DNA of 64,000 bases from an uncultured Eubacteriales bacterium (GTDB lineage: Bacteria; Bacillota; Clostridia; Oscillospirales; Acutalibacteraceae): assembly GCA_934725425.1 (NCBI GenBank), contig CAKVAX010000001.1, positions 62,001-126,000 on the forward strand. Direction: 5' to 3'. Numbering within the stretch: position 1 is the stretch's first letter; every line of letters begins with the position of its first letter. A program made the position numbers and the translations under genes. A model generated the notes under the pieces. The model made no database searches. It had not been told where the DNA came from and saw only the letters and a list, made by a program, of their open reading frames with translations. Shown one piece after another: positions 26,987-36,260 of the stretch.

Positions 26987-27799
26987 TTGAATAAAATAAA
27001 GAATTCAAAAAACAGCGAACACAAAAGAAAGAGAATTACAAAAAAATATATTAAAAGAAGAAGAACAATAAAACTTTGGATAAAAAGATTTAGCATGCTG
27101 CTTATTTTAGCCGCTATATTAGCGGCTTTGGCAGGAGCTTTAAAGTTGGCGTTGGACTCTATATTTAAAGTAAAAAGCATATCGGTACAAGGGAGTACTT
27201 TGTATGATGACTCCGAAGTTGTTGACGCTTCAGGCATTAAAGTAGGTGACAGTATTATTTTTAAAAACGTAAAGTCTTGCGAAGAAAGTATTTATCGTAA
27301 TCTGAATTACATAGATAGTGCAAAAATAAGCAAAGATTTTTTTGGAAATATTACTATTAATTTGGAGCCGGCAAAAGTTTTGTTTTCGCTCAATCAGGAT
27401 GAAAAATATTATTTAGTTAGCGAAAAAGATAAAATTTTAGAAATTTTAGAAGAAATTCCTCCGGAGGTAGTAGTGGCACAGGGGATAAAGTTCGAAATTT
27501 CTGAAAACAAAGTGAAATATAATGACGAAATAAAAAAACAGTTATTCTTTAAAATATTAGAGCAATTTAAAGAACATGATTTAAATTTTGTAAAAAGAAT
27601 AAATGTTACTGACGCTGAAAATTTGGAAGTTATTTATGACGATAGGTTGACTATTTTGCTGGGTTCCGAGGAAGAACTCAAATATAAAATTTCAACTGCC
27701 AAAGAAATTATAACCGGAAAACTTAGCACAAGCGAAAGAGGAACACTGGATTTTAGAAATTTAAATAAAGAAAACAGAACATATTTTCTTCCTGAATAA
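26987..27799 (+). CDS. ftsQ: Cell division protein FtsQ/DivIB
   Basis: 270 residues. Very basic cytoplasmic N-terminus (~35 residues, K/R-rich), one membrane helix (about 38-60), then a POTRA-type domain (FKVKSISVQGSTLYDDSEV) and a beta-rich C-terminal region. It belongs to the divisome with FtsL/DivIC. TTG start at 26987 after GAGGGTG, 13 bases behind murA. A terminator follows, so the murA-ftsQ pair ends here. Confidence 0.9.
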   Translation: MNKIKNSKNSEHKRKRITKKYIKRRRTIKLWIKRFSMLLILAAILAALAGALKLALDSIFKVKSISVQGSTLYDDSEVVDASGIKVGDSIIFKNVKSCEESIYRNLNYIDSAKISKDFFGNITINLEPAKVLFSLNQDEKYYLVSEKDKILEILEEIPPEVVVAQGIKFEISENKVKYNDEIKKQLFFKILEQFKEHDLNFVKRINVTDAENLEVIYDDRLTILLGSEEELKYKISTAKEIITGKLSTSERGTLDFRNLNKENRTYFLPE

Positions 27800-27811
27800 A
27801 ATTAATTTCGA

Positions 27812-27842
27812 GACTGCTAAATTTAAGCAGTCCTTTTATTTA
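27812..27842 (+). terminator. Terminator after ftsQ
   Basis: GACTGCT (27812-27818) pairs with AGCAGTC (27826-27832), then CTTTTATTTATTTT. Confidence 0.75.
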
Positions 27843-27895
27843 TTTTAATTTTGTGATTTACTATTAATATAGTAAAAATTAAGGAGACGATTAAA

Positions 27896-29140
27896 ATTTT
27901 TAAATTTGACGAAAAAGTAAACTTATTATCCGAAAAAGCTTTTAAGCGTTGCGAAAATCAATTTCTAAATATAGAGGAAATATCGGAATATAATCAAAAA
28001 AAAGTTTTAAAAGCATTTATTGACTGCAAAGTAAGCGAAAGCCATTTTTTATCGACAACAGGATATGGGTACAACGACAGGGGCCGAGACAAATTAGACG
28101 AAGTATTTGCCCATATATTTAATGCTGAAGATGCATTGGTTCGGCATAATATCGTTAGCGGAACGCACGCTCTGACGGTAGCTTTGTTCGGGTTGTTGCG
28201 CCCTTTTGATAAAGTACTTTTTGTTACGGGTAAACCTTATGATACCTTGAGCGATGTCATAAATTCAGGCGAAAATGATTATGGCTCTTTAAATGATTTT
28301 AAAATTGAATGTGATTACATAGACTATGATGAAAACTTAGATTCATATAAAGAAAAAATACAAAACAAACTTAAAACAAAGTACAAATTGGTTTATATTC
28401 AGCGCTCAAGAGGATATACTTTGAGGGAATCTCTTTCAATAGAAAAAATAAAAACTATAATAGATTGCGTCAAAAATTCGTCCCCGGACTCAATAATTAT
28501 GGTGGATAATTGTTATGGAGAATTTGTTGAAAAATTTGAACCTACTCAAGTTGGCGCAGATATAATTGTAGGGTCACTTATTAAAAATCCCGGTGGAGCT
28601 ATTGCATCTACAGGAGGATATATTGCCGGTAAAAAGACATTAATTGAAAAATGTGCATGCAGATTGACTTCTCCGGGAATGGGAAAAGAAGTAGGGGCAA
28701 GTCTTGGAATAAACAGAGAATTGTTTATGGGCATTTATAACGCTCCTCACGTTGTTTCGGAAGCAATTAAAACCGCTGTTTTTACGGCTTCTGTGTTTGA
28801 ATTGATGGGATATGAAGTGTTTCCTAAATATGATGAAAAACGCTGTGATATCGTACAATCTGTAATTTTAAATGACGAAAAATCCATGATAAATTTTTGC
28901 CAAGGGATACAAACGGGTTCTCCCGTAGATTCTTTTGTTTCTCCGGAACCTTGGGATATGCCCGGGTACAACGACAAGGTTATAATGGCGGCGGGAACAT
29001 TTACAATGGGGTCGTCGGTAGAGCTGTCTGCGGACGGACCGTTAAGACCTCCATACGCTGTATGGGTACAAGGTGGAATTAATTTTTATACTGCCAAAAT
29101 CGGAATTATGAAAGCTGTTCAAAAAGTTTTAAAGGGTTAA
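27896..29140 (+). CDS. Methionine gamma-lyase family PLP protein (YnbB-like), ATT start
   Basis: A PLP-dependent fold-type-I protein of the 'aluminium resistance/methionine gamma-lyase' family; in vivo reaction unsettled. The reading frame is open and homologous well upstream of the first ATG/GTG/TTG (TTG 28136): GYGYNDRGRDKLDEVF and the AEDALVRHNIVSGTHAL junction are family sequence. The first plausible start is ATT at 27896, nine bases after a perfect AAGGAG (27881-27886). This gives 414 residues, the family length. A start at 28136 would lose 80 conserved residues. PLP-binding Lys is in SLIKNPGG. It lies between ftsQ and yabP with its own ribosome site. Confidence 0.9.
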   Translation: MFKFDEKVNLLSEKAFKRCENQFLNIEEISEYNQKKVLKAFIDCKVSESHFLSTTGYGYNDRGRDKLDEVFAHIFNAEDALVRHNIVSGTHALTVALFGLLRPFDKVLFVTGKPYDTLSDVINSGENDYGSLNDFKIECDYIDYDENLDSYKEKIQNKLKTKYKLVYIQRSRGYTLRESLSIEKIKTIIDCVKNSSPDSIIMVDNCYGEFVEKFEPTQVGADIIVGSLIKNPGGAIASTGGYIAGKKTLIEKCACRLTSPGMGKEVGASLGINRELFMGIYNAPHVVSEAIKTAVFTASVFELMGYEVFPKYDEKRCDIVQSVILNDEKSMINFCQGIQTGSPVDSFVSPEPWDMPGYNDKVIMAAGTFTMGSSVELSADGPLRPPYAVWVQGGINFYTAKIGIMKAVQKVLKG

Positions 29141-29203
29141 TAAGTACTATTTTAAGTAATTGACATCATAAGTATTTTATATCAAGATTTAAGGAGAGAT
29201 TAT

Positions 29204-29491
29204 ATGATGTCCTGTGAAAATAAAAATTCCAAAGCTATGCCTCACCAACTTACACTCGACAACAGAAAATTGTTGATTTTAACCGGAGTGGCAGAAGTTG
29301 ATAGTTACGACGAAAAAGCGATAACTGCTTACACTGATTTGGGCGAACTTTGCATAAAAGGAGAAAATTTAAATATAAAAAAACTTAACCTTGAGATGGG
29401 GGAGTTAGAAGTAGACGGTTTAATATCGTCTCTTTGTTATAAAGATGTAAGCCCTAGAGGTTCGGGATTTTTTTCTAAATTATTTAAATGA
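29204..29491 (+). CDS. yabP: Sporulation protein YabP
   Basis: 95 residues. Small beta-rich protein with the YabP pattern: HQLTLDNRKLLILTGVAEVDSYDE and the later LGELCIKGENLNI and GELEVDG. In B. subtilis yabP/yabQ are mother-cell genes, and YabP is needed for spore formation. Ribosome site AAGGAGAGATTAT before tandem ATGs. It is followed by yabQ, divIC and yabR, the same order as B. subtilis. Confidence 0.92.
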   Translation: MMSCENKNSKAMPHQLTLDNRKLLILTGVAEVDSYDEKAITAYTDLGELCIKGENLNIKKLNLEMGELEVDGLISSLCYKDVSPRGSGFFSKLFK

Positions 29492-29504
29492 GGCGAAAAT
29501 ATTT

Positions 29505-29879
29505 ATGAATGAAATGTTGAAAATGCAGCTCATTATTTTTGGGAGTTCGTGTGTGCTGGGAGTAGCGCTTGGCTTTATGTATGATTTATTTAGGATAATA
29601 AGAATGATTATCAACCCAAAAAATATAGGCGTTTTTATTCAGGATGTTATATATTTTATTTTAAGTGGTGTAATAACATTTTTGTTTGTTTTATGTTTTA
29701 ATAAAGGAGAATCGCGATTTTATATATTGGCCGGAGAAGGCATTGGCTGGATTGCATATCATGTAACCTTGGGCAATTCTATATATAAAGCATCCGGAAA
29801 ATTTGTTAAAAGTATTAGAAATAAAATTTTTTCCATTGGTGGTAATTTAAAAACATTTTTTAAACTAAAAAAAGCTTAA
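29505..29879 (+). CDS. yabQ: Spore cortex biosynthesis protein YabQ
   Basis: 124 residues with three or four membrane helices. The start (MLKMQLIIFGSSCVLGVALGFMYDLFR) and the DVIYFILSGVITFLFV core match YabQ, a membrane protein needed for spore cortex. The C-terminus is short and basic. Thirteen bases behind yabP. Confidence 0.92.
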   Translation: MNEMLKMQLIIFGSSCVLGVALGFMYDLFRIIRMIINPKNIGVFIQDVIYFILSGVITFLFVLCFNKGESRFYILAGEGIGWIAYHVTLGNSIYKASGKFVKSIRNKIFSIGGNLKTFFKLKKA

Positions 29880-29924
29880 AACTTGTGCATAAATATAAAA
29901 ACTGAACAAAAAAGTAAAAAAGGG

Positions 29925-29954
29925 TTGAATTTGTATTATTGTTTATTGCATAAT
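29925..29954 (+). promoter_or_regulatory. Possible promoter of divIC-yabR
   Basis: TTGAAT (29925-29930), 18-base spacer, CATAAT (29949-29954). This would separate vegetative divIC expression from sporulation-stage yabPQ transcription. Confidence 0.45.
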
Positions 29955-29979
29955 AGTTATATGAAAACTTTTATTCGGT

Positions 29980-30252
29980 ATGAGGGTGAGAACAATTAAA
30001 CTTGCATTTAAAAGAAGCAAAAAAATGTTTGTGAAGTCAGTAATCGTATTACTTATATTTTATGTAGTTTATTTGTTCATAAACCAACAAGTGAAAATTA
30101 AAATGAAAAAAGACGAACTGGCGCGTATTAATCAACAAATTACTACAGAAAAAGAAAAAAAAGATAATATTTTGGATGCTAATAGCAATCAGCAAAATGA
30201 ACAAAATGCCGAAAAGTCAAATATAAGAGTTTTTGAAAATGTAGCGCAATAA
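29980..30252 (+). CDS. divIC: Septum formation initiator DivIC/FtsB-like
   Basis: 90 residues: basic N-terminus, one membrane helix (VIVLLIFYVVYLFINQQ), then a short coiled coil (KMKKDELARINQQITTEKEKK) and a hydrophilic tail, the DivIC/FtsB layout. It is a divisome partner of FtsL and FtsQ. Start ambiguous: ATG 29980 lacks a ribosome site, while GGTGA (29985-29989) lies five bases before an in-frame ATT at 29995. Synteny with yabQ and yabR supports the call. Confidence 0.85.
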   Translation: MRVRTIKLAFKRSKKMFVKSVIVLLIFYVVYLFINQQVKIKMKKDELARINQQITTEKEKKDNILDANSNQQNEQNAEKSNIRVFENVAQ

Positions 30253-30290
30253 TTTTTTTAAAGTATATTTAAGGAGGAAGTAAATTTTTT

Positions 30291-30698
30291 ATGCAACTTG
30301 AAGTTGGCGCAGTAGTGGAAGGAAAAGTTACAGGTATAGTCCCGTTTGGTGCATTTGTGGATATTGGTGAAGGAAAATCCGGGCTTGTTCACATTTCGGA
30401 AATTTCTGATGTATTCGTAAAAGAAGTAAGCAAACATGTAGAAGTAGGTCAAACCGTTAAAGTTAAGGTTATAAAGATAAACAATGACGGAAAAATAGAG
30501 CTTTCCATTAAGCAGGCTATGGAAAAAAAGACTCCCGAAAAAAAGTTTGCTCCTAAGAAAGAAAATTTTATAAACAAATCCACTAGTTTTGAGGACATGA
30601 TGAATCGATTTAAAAAATTCAGCGAAGATAAACTTTCGGACATAAAAAGAAAACAAGAGGGACGCAGAAGCCGAAATTCTCACAAAGGGAATGTATAA
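30291..30698 (+). CDS. yabR: S1 domain RNA-binding protein YabR (GSP13-like)
   Basis: 135 residues. One S1 RNA-binding domain (about 2-74): VEGKVTGIVPFGAFVDIG, GLVHISEIS, KVKVIKINNDGKIELSIKQ. The basic C-terminal tail (K/R-rich) likely adds RNA affinity. YabR/YugI relatives associate with ribosomes and stress response. Excellent ribosome site (AAGGAGGAAGT). Terminator follows. Confidence 0.92.
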   Translation: MQLEVGAVVEGKVTGIVPFGAFVDIGEGKSGLVHISEISDVFVKEVSKHVEVGQTVKVKVIKINNDGKIELSIKQAMEKKTPEKKFAPKKENFINKSTSFEDMMNRFKKFSEDKLSDIKRKQEGRRSRNSHKGNV

Positions 30699-30716
30699 AC
30701 TGAAGGTATAAAACAG

Positions 30717-30758
30717 TCAAAGCTTTAGTGCTGAGCATAAAAGCTTTGATTTTATTTT
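30717..30758 (+). terminator. Terminator after yabR
   Basis: TCAAAGCTTT (30717-30726) pairs with AAAGCTTTGA (30740-30749), followed by TTTTATTTTT. Confidence 0.8.
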
Positions 30759-30784
30759 TGAGTTTAATAAAATAAATTTTTCTA

Positions 30785-30813
30785 TTGTAAATAATTTAAA
30801 TTTAATGTAAAAT
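30785..30813 (+). promoter_or_regulatory. Probable promoter of dapF-pyrG-dapL
   Basis: TTGTAA (30785-30790), 17-base spacer, TAAAAT (30808-30813). Confidence 0.45.
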
Positions 30814-30850
30814 TATAGTTTGAGATGAGTGTTTTTTCAGGAGGAAATTA

Positions 30851-31693
30851 ATGAATATAAAATTCACAAAAATGCATGGCTGTGGGAACGATTATATTTA
30901 TATAAATTGTTTTGAACAAAAAATAAGTAATCCCGCAGAACTTAGTTCTGTTTTATCTGACAGAAGGTATAGCATAGGCGGAGATGGGATAATTTTAATC
31001 GGCCCATCAGATTTAGCTGATGCCACTATGAGAATTTTTAATAAGGATGGCAGCGAGGGAAAAATGTGTGGAAATGGTATTCGCTGCGTTGCCAAGTATC
31101 TTTATGATAACGGCTTGGTATCTGGCAAAAATAACATAAAGATAGAAACACTTAGCGGTATTAAGACTTTGGATATTTTGGAATACAACAGAAAAGAAGC
31201 CTTGATAAAAGTCAATATGGGCAAAGCTGAGCTTGATCCTCAGAAAATTCCAATGATATTTGGAAAAAATAAAGTTATAAATGAACCTGTGACACTTAAC
31301 GGGGACGTTTATAATATAAGTTGTGTTTCAATGGGAAACCCTCATTGTATTATTTTTGAAGACGAAATCTATTCAATCAATGTAAAGGAAATAGGTTCTA
31401 AGTTCTCTGTCAGCAGTATGTTCCCCGAGGGAGTAAATGTAGAATTTGTAAGTGTAAATGATGAAAATAATATTTCTCTCCGAGTTTGGGAAAGAGGAAG
31501 CGGAGAAACTCTTGCTTGTGGCAGCGGAGCTTGTGCGAGTGTTGTTGCGGCAGTTGAAAATGGATTTTGCAAAAAAAACAATGATATAACTGTTCATTTG
31601 CGTGGAGGCAAATTAATCATAAACTACTCAGACGAGGGCGTGTTTATGACAGGAAGTGCAGTAAAAGTATTTGAAGGAGAAATAGAAGTATGA
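30851..31693 (+). CDS. dapF: Diaminopimelate epimerase DapF
   Basis: Converts LL-DAP to meso-DAP for peptidoglycan and lysine. 280 residues. The two catalytic cysteines are in GNGIRCVAKY and CGSGACAS; FTKMHGCGNDY opens the protein. Ribosome site CAGGAGGAAATT. Its ATGA stop overlaps the pyrG start by four bases. DapL, the aminotransferase two genes downstream, makes its substrate LL-DAP, so the pair forms the DapL variant of lysine biosynthesis. Confidence 0.97.
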   Translation: MNIKFTKMHGCGNDYIYINCFEQKISNPAELSSVLSDRRYSIGGDGIILIGPSDLADATMRIFNKDGSEGKMCGNGIRCVAKYLYDNGLVSGKNNIKIETLSGIKTLDILEYNRKEALIKVNMGKAELDPQKIPMIFGKNKVINEPVTLNGDVYNISCVSMGNPHCIIFEDEIYSINVKEIGSKFSVSSMFPEGVNVEFVSVNDENNISLRVWERGSGETLACGSGACASVVAAVENGFCKKNNDITVHLRGGKLIINYSDEGVFMTGSAVKVFEGEIEV

Positions 31694-33285
31694 CAAAGTA
31701 TGTTTTTGTAACCGGAGGAGTAGTTTCCGGACTTGGTAAAGGAATAACAGCAGCATCCTTAGGACGTTTATTGAAGTCCAGAGGATTAAAAGTAATGGCG
31801 CAAAAATTAGATCCTTACATAAATGTAGACCCCGGCACGATGAGCCCATATCAACACGGTGAGGTTTTTGTTACTGAAGACGGCGCCGAAACTGACTTGG
31901 ATTTAGGGCACTACGAAAGATTTATAGATGAAAATCTTAATAAATATTCAAATCTTACAACAGGAAAGGTCTATTGGAATGTTCTTCAAAAAGAAAGACG
32001 AGGCGAATATTTAGGAGAAACCATCCAGGTTATTCCTCATATAACTGATGAAATAAAGAAATTCATATATTCTGTGGGTAAAAAATCTCAGGCGGACGTT
32101 GTAATAACAGAAATAGGCGGTACAACCGGAGATATAGAAAGCCAACCTTTTCTCGAAGCCATAAGACAAGTGTCGTCTGAAGCCGGTAAAGAAAATTGTA
32201 TTTTTATCCACGTAACTTTAATTCCTTATATTGCCGGTTCCGGAGAGTATAAATCCAAACCTACGCAGCATTCCGTAAAAGAACTTCGTTCTCTTGGTAT
32301 AAATCCCGATATTATCGTTACACGTTGTGATAAACCTATTGATAAAACTATAAGAGAAAAAATTTCATTGTTTTGCAATGTTAAACCCGATTGCGTTATA
32401 GAAAATATCAATGTTTCTTCGCTTTATCATGCGCCTTCGATGCTTGAAGAAAGTAATTTTTCTGATATAGTGTGTCGCGAATTGAATTTACAATGTCCTA
32501 AGGCTGACATGAAAGAATGGAATGAAATGCTTGAGCGCATAGATCACCGCAAAAAGAAAGCCAAAATAGCAATCGTTGGAAAATATGTTCAACTTCACGA
32601 TGCGTACCTTTCTGTTGCCGAAGCTTTGAATCACGGCGGATTCGAAACAGATACAAATGTTGAAATAAAGTGGGTAGATTCTGAACTTATCACCGAGTTT
32701 ACAGTTAAGGAACATCTTGGAGACTGCGACGGAATTCTTGTTCCGGGAGGATTCGGAGGAAGAGGAGTCGAAGGTAAACTTGAAGCTGCAAAATATGCCA
32801 GAGAAAATGATATTCCATATTTGGGAATATGCCTTGGAATGCAGTCTGCGGTAATAGAATTTGCAAGAAATGTTTTGAATTTTCAAGACGCAAACTCAGA
32901 AGAATTTGATGAGAATACTTCTCACAAAGTTATACATTTAATGAATGATCAAAAAGATCAAACTCAAAAAGGCGGAACTATGAGATTAGGCGCGTATCCT
33001 TGCACGATAAAGGACAATTCTTTGATGCAAAAAGCTTATGCTCAGTCAGAAGTTTTTGAACGTCACAGACATAGATATGAATTCAACAATGAATATCGTG
33101 AAATTTTTGAAAAAAGCGGAATGAAAATCACCGGAGTATCCCCCAATGGTGTACTGGTTGAGGCTGTTGAAGTTCCTGAATGCAAGTTCTTTGTCGGAGT
33201 TCAATATCACCCTGAATTTAAGAGCAGGCCGAATCATGCTCATCCATTATTTAGAGAATTTATTCGTGCAGCAAGCCACGAATAG
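31690..33285 (+). CDS. pyrG: CTP synthase
   Basis: Makes CTP from UTP using glutamine. 531 residues. N-terminal synthetase domain with TGGVVSGLGKGI at the start and DPYINVDPGTMSP; C-terminal class-I glutamine amidotransferase (about 290-531) with the nucleophile in GICLGMQ and the His/Glu pair in VQYHPEF. Starts within the last codon of dapF (ATGA). Confidence 0.98.
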   Translation: MTKYVFVTGGVVSGLGKGITAASLGRLLKSRGLKVMAQKLDPYINVDPGTMSPYQHGEVFVTEDGAETDLDLGHYERFIDENLNKYSNLTTGKVYWNVLQKERRGEYLGETIQVIPHITDEIKKFIYSVGKKSQADVVITEIGGTTGDIESQPFLEAIRQVSSEAGKENCIFIHVTLIPYIAGSGEYKSKPTQHSVKELRSLGINPDIIVTRCDKPIDKTIREKISLFCNVKPDCVIENINVSSLYHAPSMLEESNFSDIVCRELNLQCPKADMKEWNEMLERIDHRKKKAKIAIVGKYVQLHDAYLSVAEALNHGGFETDTNVEIKWVDSELITEFTVKEHLGDCDGILVPGGFGGRGVEGKLEAAKYARENDIPYLGICLGMQSAVIEFARNVLNFQDANSEEFDENTSHKVIHLMNDQKDQTQKGGTMRLGAYPCTIKDNSLMQKAYAQSEVFERHRHRYEFNNEYREIFEKSGMKITGVSPNGVLVEAVEVPECKFFVGVQYHPEFKSRPNHAHPLFREFIRAASHE

Positions 33286-33306
33286 CCTATACCAAGGAGA
33301 ATCACA

Positions 33307-34503
33307 ATGATAAATTATAATGAAAATTTTGATAATCTTCAAAATAACTACTTATTTGCAGAAGTGGCCAAAAGAGTTAAAAATTATAAATCGTCGCACA
33401 ATGACGCTAAAATAATTAGTCTGGGAATAGGCGATGTTACACTTCCTCTTTGTGACGCTGTTATAAGTGCTATGCACCGGGCAGTTGATGAATTAAGCGA
33501 AGCGGAAACTTTCAGAGGTTATGGACCTTACGAGGGCTACGAAACATTGAGAAATTCCATAAGAGATTATTACAAAAGTTTGGGAGTTTGTATTAACTCA
33601 GATGAAATTTTTGTCTCGGACGGAGCTAAAGGAGATACTTCCAGTATACAAGAGATATTTTCTCGTAAAGGAAAAGTTTTGATAACTAATCCTACGTATC
33701 CTGCGTATTTGGATAGCAGTATTATTATGGGCAAAGAGGTAAGTTATTTAGACGCCAATAAAGATAATGATTTTTTGCCGGTGCCTGATTACTCCGTAGA
33801 TGCAGATATAATTTATCTATGTTCTCCAAATAATCCTACCGGTGCGGTTTATGATAAAGAAAAATTAAAAAAATGGGTTGAATATGCACAGGAAAAACGA
33901 GCAATAATACTATTTGATGCTGCTTATGAGTCGTTTATAGAAGATAACTCTTTACCTCGCAGTATCTTTGAAATTGATGATGCTGAAAAATGCGCAATCG
34001 AAATTTGTTCGTTCTCCAAATATGCCGGATTTACCGGTGTTAGATGCGGATATATGGTCATACCTAGCGAGCTGAAAATCGGTGATAAAAATGCGAGTGA
34101 TTTGTGGAGAAAAAGAATATCCATAAAGGAAAACGGAGTTTCTTATATAACTCAAAAAGGTGCTGAAGCTGCATTGTCTGCAGAAGGACAGCGTCAATTA
34201 AAGCTTAATCTGAAGTACTATAAAGATAATGCAAAAATATTAGCCGATGCTCTAAAAAGTATGAATATATGGTTTATTGGGGGAAAAAATTCGCCGTACA
34301 TTTGGCTTAAATGCCCCAATAACATGAAATCATGGGAGTTTTTTGACATGTTGCTTGAAAAAGCAAACATAGTTGGAACTCCGGGAGCAGGATTTGGAAC
34401 AAACGGAGAAGGATACTTTAGATTGTCGTCATTTGGTAGCAGAGAAGATGTTTTAGAGGCAGTTGAAAGATTAAAAATGTTAAATTTAAAAGGAGAAAAT
34501 TAA
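33307..34503 (+). CDS. dapL: LL-diaminopimelate aminotransferase DapL
   Basis: PLP enzyme that turns tetrahydrodipicolinate directly to LL-DAP with glutamate. 398 residues. GIGDVTLPLCDAVISAM, the DGAKGDTSSIQ segment and the PLP-Lys motif SFSKYAGFTGVRCGY identify DapL rather than general aspartate aminotransferases. The meso-DAP made in two steps with DapF feeds the cell wall. Ribosome site CAAGGAGAATCACA. Confidence 0.94.
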   Translation: MINYNENFDNLQNNYLFAEVAKRVKNYKSSHNDAKIISLGIGDVTLPLCDAVISAMHRAVDELSEAETFRGYGPYEGYETLRNSIRDYYKSLGVCINSDEIFVSDGAKGDTSSIQEIFSRKGKVLITNPTYPAYLDSSIIMGKEVSYLDANKDNDFLPVPDYSVDADIIYLCSPNNPTGAVYDKEKLKKWVEYAQEKRAIILFDAAYESFIEDNSLPRSIFEIDDAEKCAIEICSFSKYAGFTGVRCGYMVIPSELKIGDKNASDLWRKRISIKENGVSYITQKGAEAALSAEGQRQLKLNLKYYKDNAKILADALKSMNIWFIGGKNSPYIWLKCPNNMKSWEFFDMLLEKANIVGTPGAGFGTNGEGYFRLSSFGSREDVLEAVERLKMLNLKGEN

Positions 34504-34504
34504 T

Positions 34505-35575
34505 ATGGCTTTTGATAAAAGTAAGGCACTTGAAACAGCACTCGGACAAATAGAAAAACAATTTGGAAAGGGCGCAGTTATGCGTCTGGGAAGAAATGAG
34601 AACATGCACGTAGATGCTATATCTACAGGCTCTCTCACACTGGATATTGCATTGGGCATCGGTGGACTTCCCAGAGGTCGTATAATTGAAATATATGGCC
34701 CGGAATCTTCCGGAAAAACCACTCTTGCTCTTCAATGTATAGCTCAAGGTCAAAAAAATGGCGGAAATGCTGCATTTATTGATGTTGAACATGCACTGGA
34801 CCCTGTTTACGCTTCAAATTTGGGTGTGGATATTGATTCTTTATTGGTTTCTCAGCCTGATACAGGAGAGCAAGCTTTGGAAATAACAGAGTCTTTGGTT
34901 CGTTCAGGCGCTATCGACGTGATAGTCGTGGATTCCGTCGCGGCTTTGGTTCCAAGAGCTGAAATTGAGGGAGAGATGGGAGATTCTCACGTAGGCCTTC
35001 AAGCCAGACTTATGTCACAGGCGTTGAGAAAATTGGCAGGAGCCATTTCTAAGTCAAACTGCGTTGCTATATTTATAAATCAGCTTCGCGAAAAGGTAGG
35101 CGTAATGTTTGGAAATCCCGAAGTTACCCCGGGAGGACGCGCTTTGAAATTTTATTCTTCCGTGAGAATAGACATAAGAAGAATAGAAACTTTAAAATCC
35201 AACGGAGAAATGATAGGCTCCAGAACACGTGCGAAAGTGGTAAAAAATAAAATTGCTCCTCCGTTCAGAGAAGCGGAATTTGATGTTATGTATGGTCAAG
35301 GAATTTCTAAAGAAGGCGAAATATTGGATTTGGCAGTAAAATTAGACCTTATCCAAAAGAGCGGTTCTTGGTTTGCTTGTAAAGATAGAAAATTAGCTCA
35401 AGGACGCGATAATACAAAAGAATATTTGAGAAATAATCCGGAATTTACTGCCGATTTGGAAAAGAAAATAAGAGAATTTTCTTCAGAAATTTATGAAACC
35501 CCATCTATGTCAAGAAATACCGAAGCCAAAACTTCAGTCGACGAAGTTAAAGAAGTTAAAGAAGAGACAAAGTAA
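34505..35575 (+). CDS. recA: Recombinase RecA
   Basis: 356 residues. Walker A GPESSGKTT (about 66-74), DVEHALDP, Walker B VIVVDSVAAL, loop L1 (GEMGDSHVGLQARLMSQALRK region) and NQLREKVGVMFGNPE. The C-terminal tail is acidic. Polymerises on ssDNA for homologous recombination and SOS. Ribosome site AAAGGAGAA within the end of dapL; recX follows. No SOS (LexA) box is evident since it lies inside an operon. Confidence 0.98.
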   Translation: MAFDKSKALETALGQIEKQFGKGAVMRLGRNENMHVDAISTGSLTLDIALGIGGLPRGRIIEIYGPESSGKTTLALQCIAQGQKNGGNAAFIDVEHALDPVYASNLGVDIDSLLVSQPDTGEQALEITESLVRSGAIDVIVVDSVAALVPRAEIEGEMGDSHVGLQARLMSQALRKLAGAISKSNCVAIFINQLREKVGVMFGNPEVTPGGRALKFYSSVRIDIRRIETLKSNGEMIGSRTRAKVVKNKIAPPFREAEFDVMYGQGISKEGEILDLAVKLDLIQKSGSWFACKDRKLAQGRDNTKEYLRNNPEFTADLEKKIREFSSEIYETPSMSRNTEAKTSVDEVKEVKEETK

Positions 35576-35598
35576 TTAAAATTTGAAAAGAGGCATAT

Positions 35599-36210
35599 AT
35601 GAAAATTACGAAGATATCGTTTTCTAAAAAGGGCAATGTGTTGATATATGCCGACGAAGAATACTTGATGAGTGTGCCATATGAAGTGTTTATAAAGTCA
35701 GGAATAAAGCTAAATGCTCATATCACAGAGGAAGAAGCCGAAAATATTTTAAGTAATTCCAATGGCTACAAAGCTAAAGAGAAAGCGCTTAGGCTTCTTT
35801 CTTTTAGAGCTCATTCCAAACAGGAACTTAAGAATAAAATAAAAAGAGTTTCCGATGAAGAAGCTGCCGAGTCTGCTGCTCAAAAGATGGAAGAGTTGGG
35901 GCTTATAAATGATAAAAGCTACGCTATCATGTACACCAAGGAACTTTTTTTCAGAAAGTTTTATTCTAAAAAGAGGGTAGCATACGAACTCTCTAAGAAA
36001 GGTGTTCACAAAGATATAATTTCAGAAGTCATGGACGAAATTTCACCGGATGAAGATGAAATTTTAAAAAGCGCATTTGAAAAGAAGTTTTATAATAAAA
36101 TAAAAACAGAAAAGGATATAAATAGGGCATATATGTATTTTTGTAGGCTGGGTTATAGCTTTTCGCAGATAAAATCACTTTTTGGTTTATTTGAAGTAGG
36201 TAATTATTAA
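35599..36210 (+). CDS. recX: Regulatory protein RecX
   Basis: 203 residues, all-helical three-helix repeats: KEKALRLLSFRAHSKQELKNKI, EELGLINDKSYAI and RAYMYFCRLGYSFSQI. It modulates RecA filament activity. An extra N-terminal part of ~60 residues (TKISFSKKGNVLIYADEE) precedes the repeats, as in Firmicutes RecX. Directly behind recA, the usual place. Confidence 0.93.
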   Translation: MKITKISFSKKGNVLIYADEEYLMSVPYEVFIKSGIKLNAHITEEEAENILSNSNGYKAKEKALRLLSFRAHSKQELKNKIKRVSDEEAAESAAQKMEELGLINDKSYAIMYTKELFFRKFYSKKRVAYELSKKGVHKDIISEVMDEISPDEDEILKSAFEKKFYNKIKTEKDINRAYMYFCRLGYSFSQIKSLFGLFEVGNY

Positions 36211-36260
36211 TTGATTTTGGTTATATAAATTAATAGTAATAAAAGTAAAGGAATTCGTAT

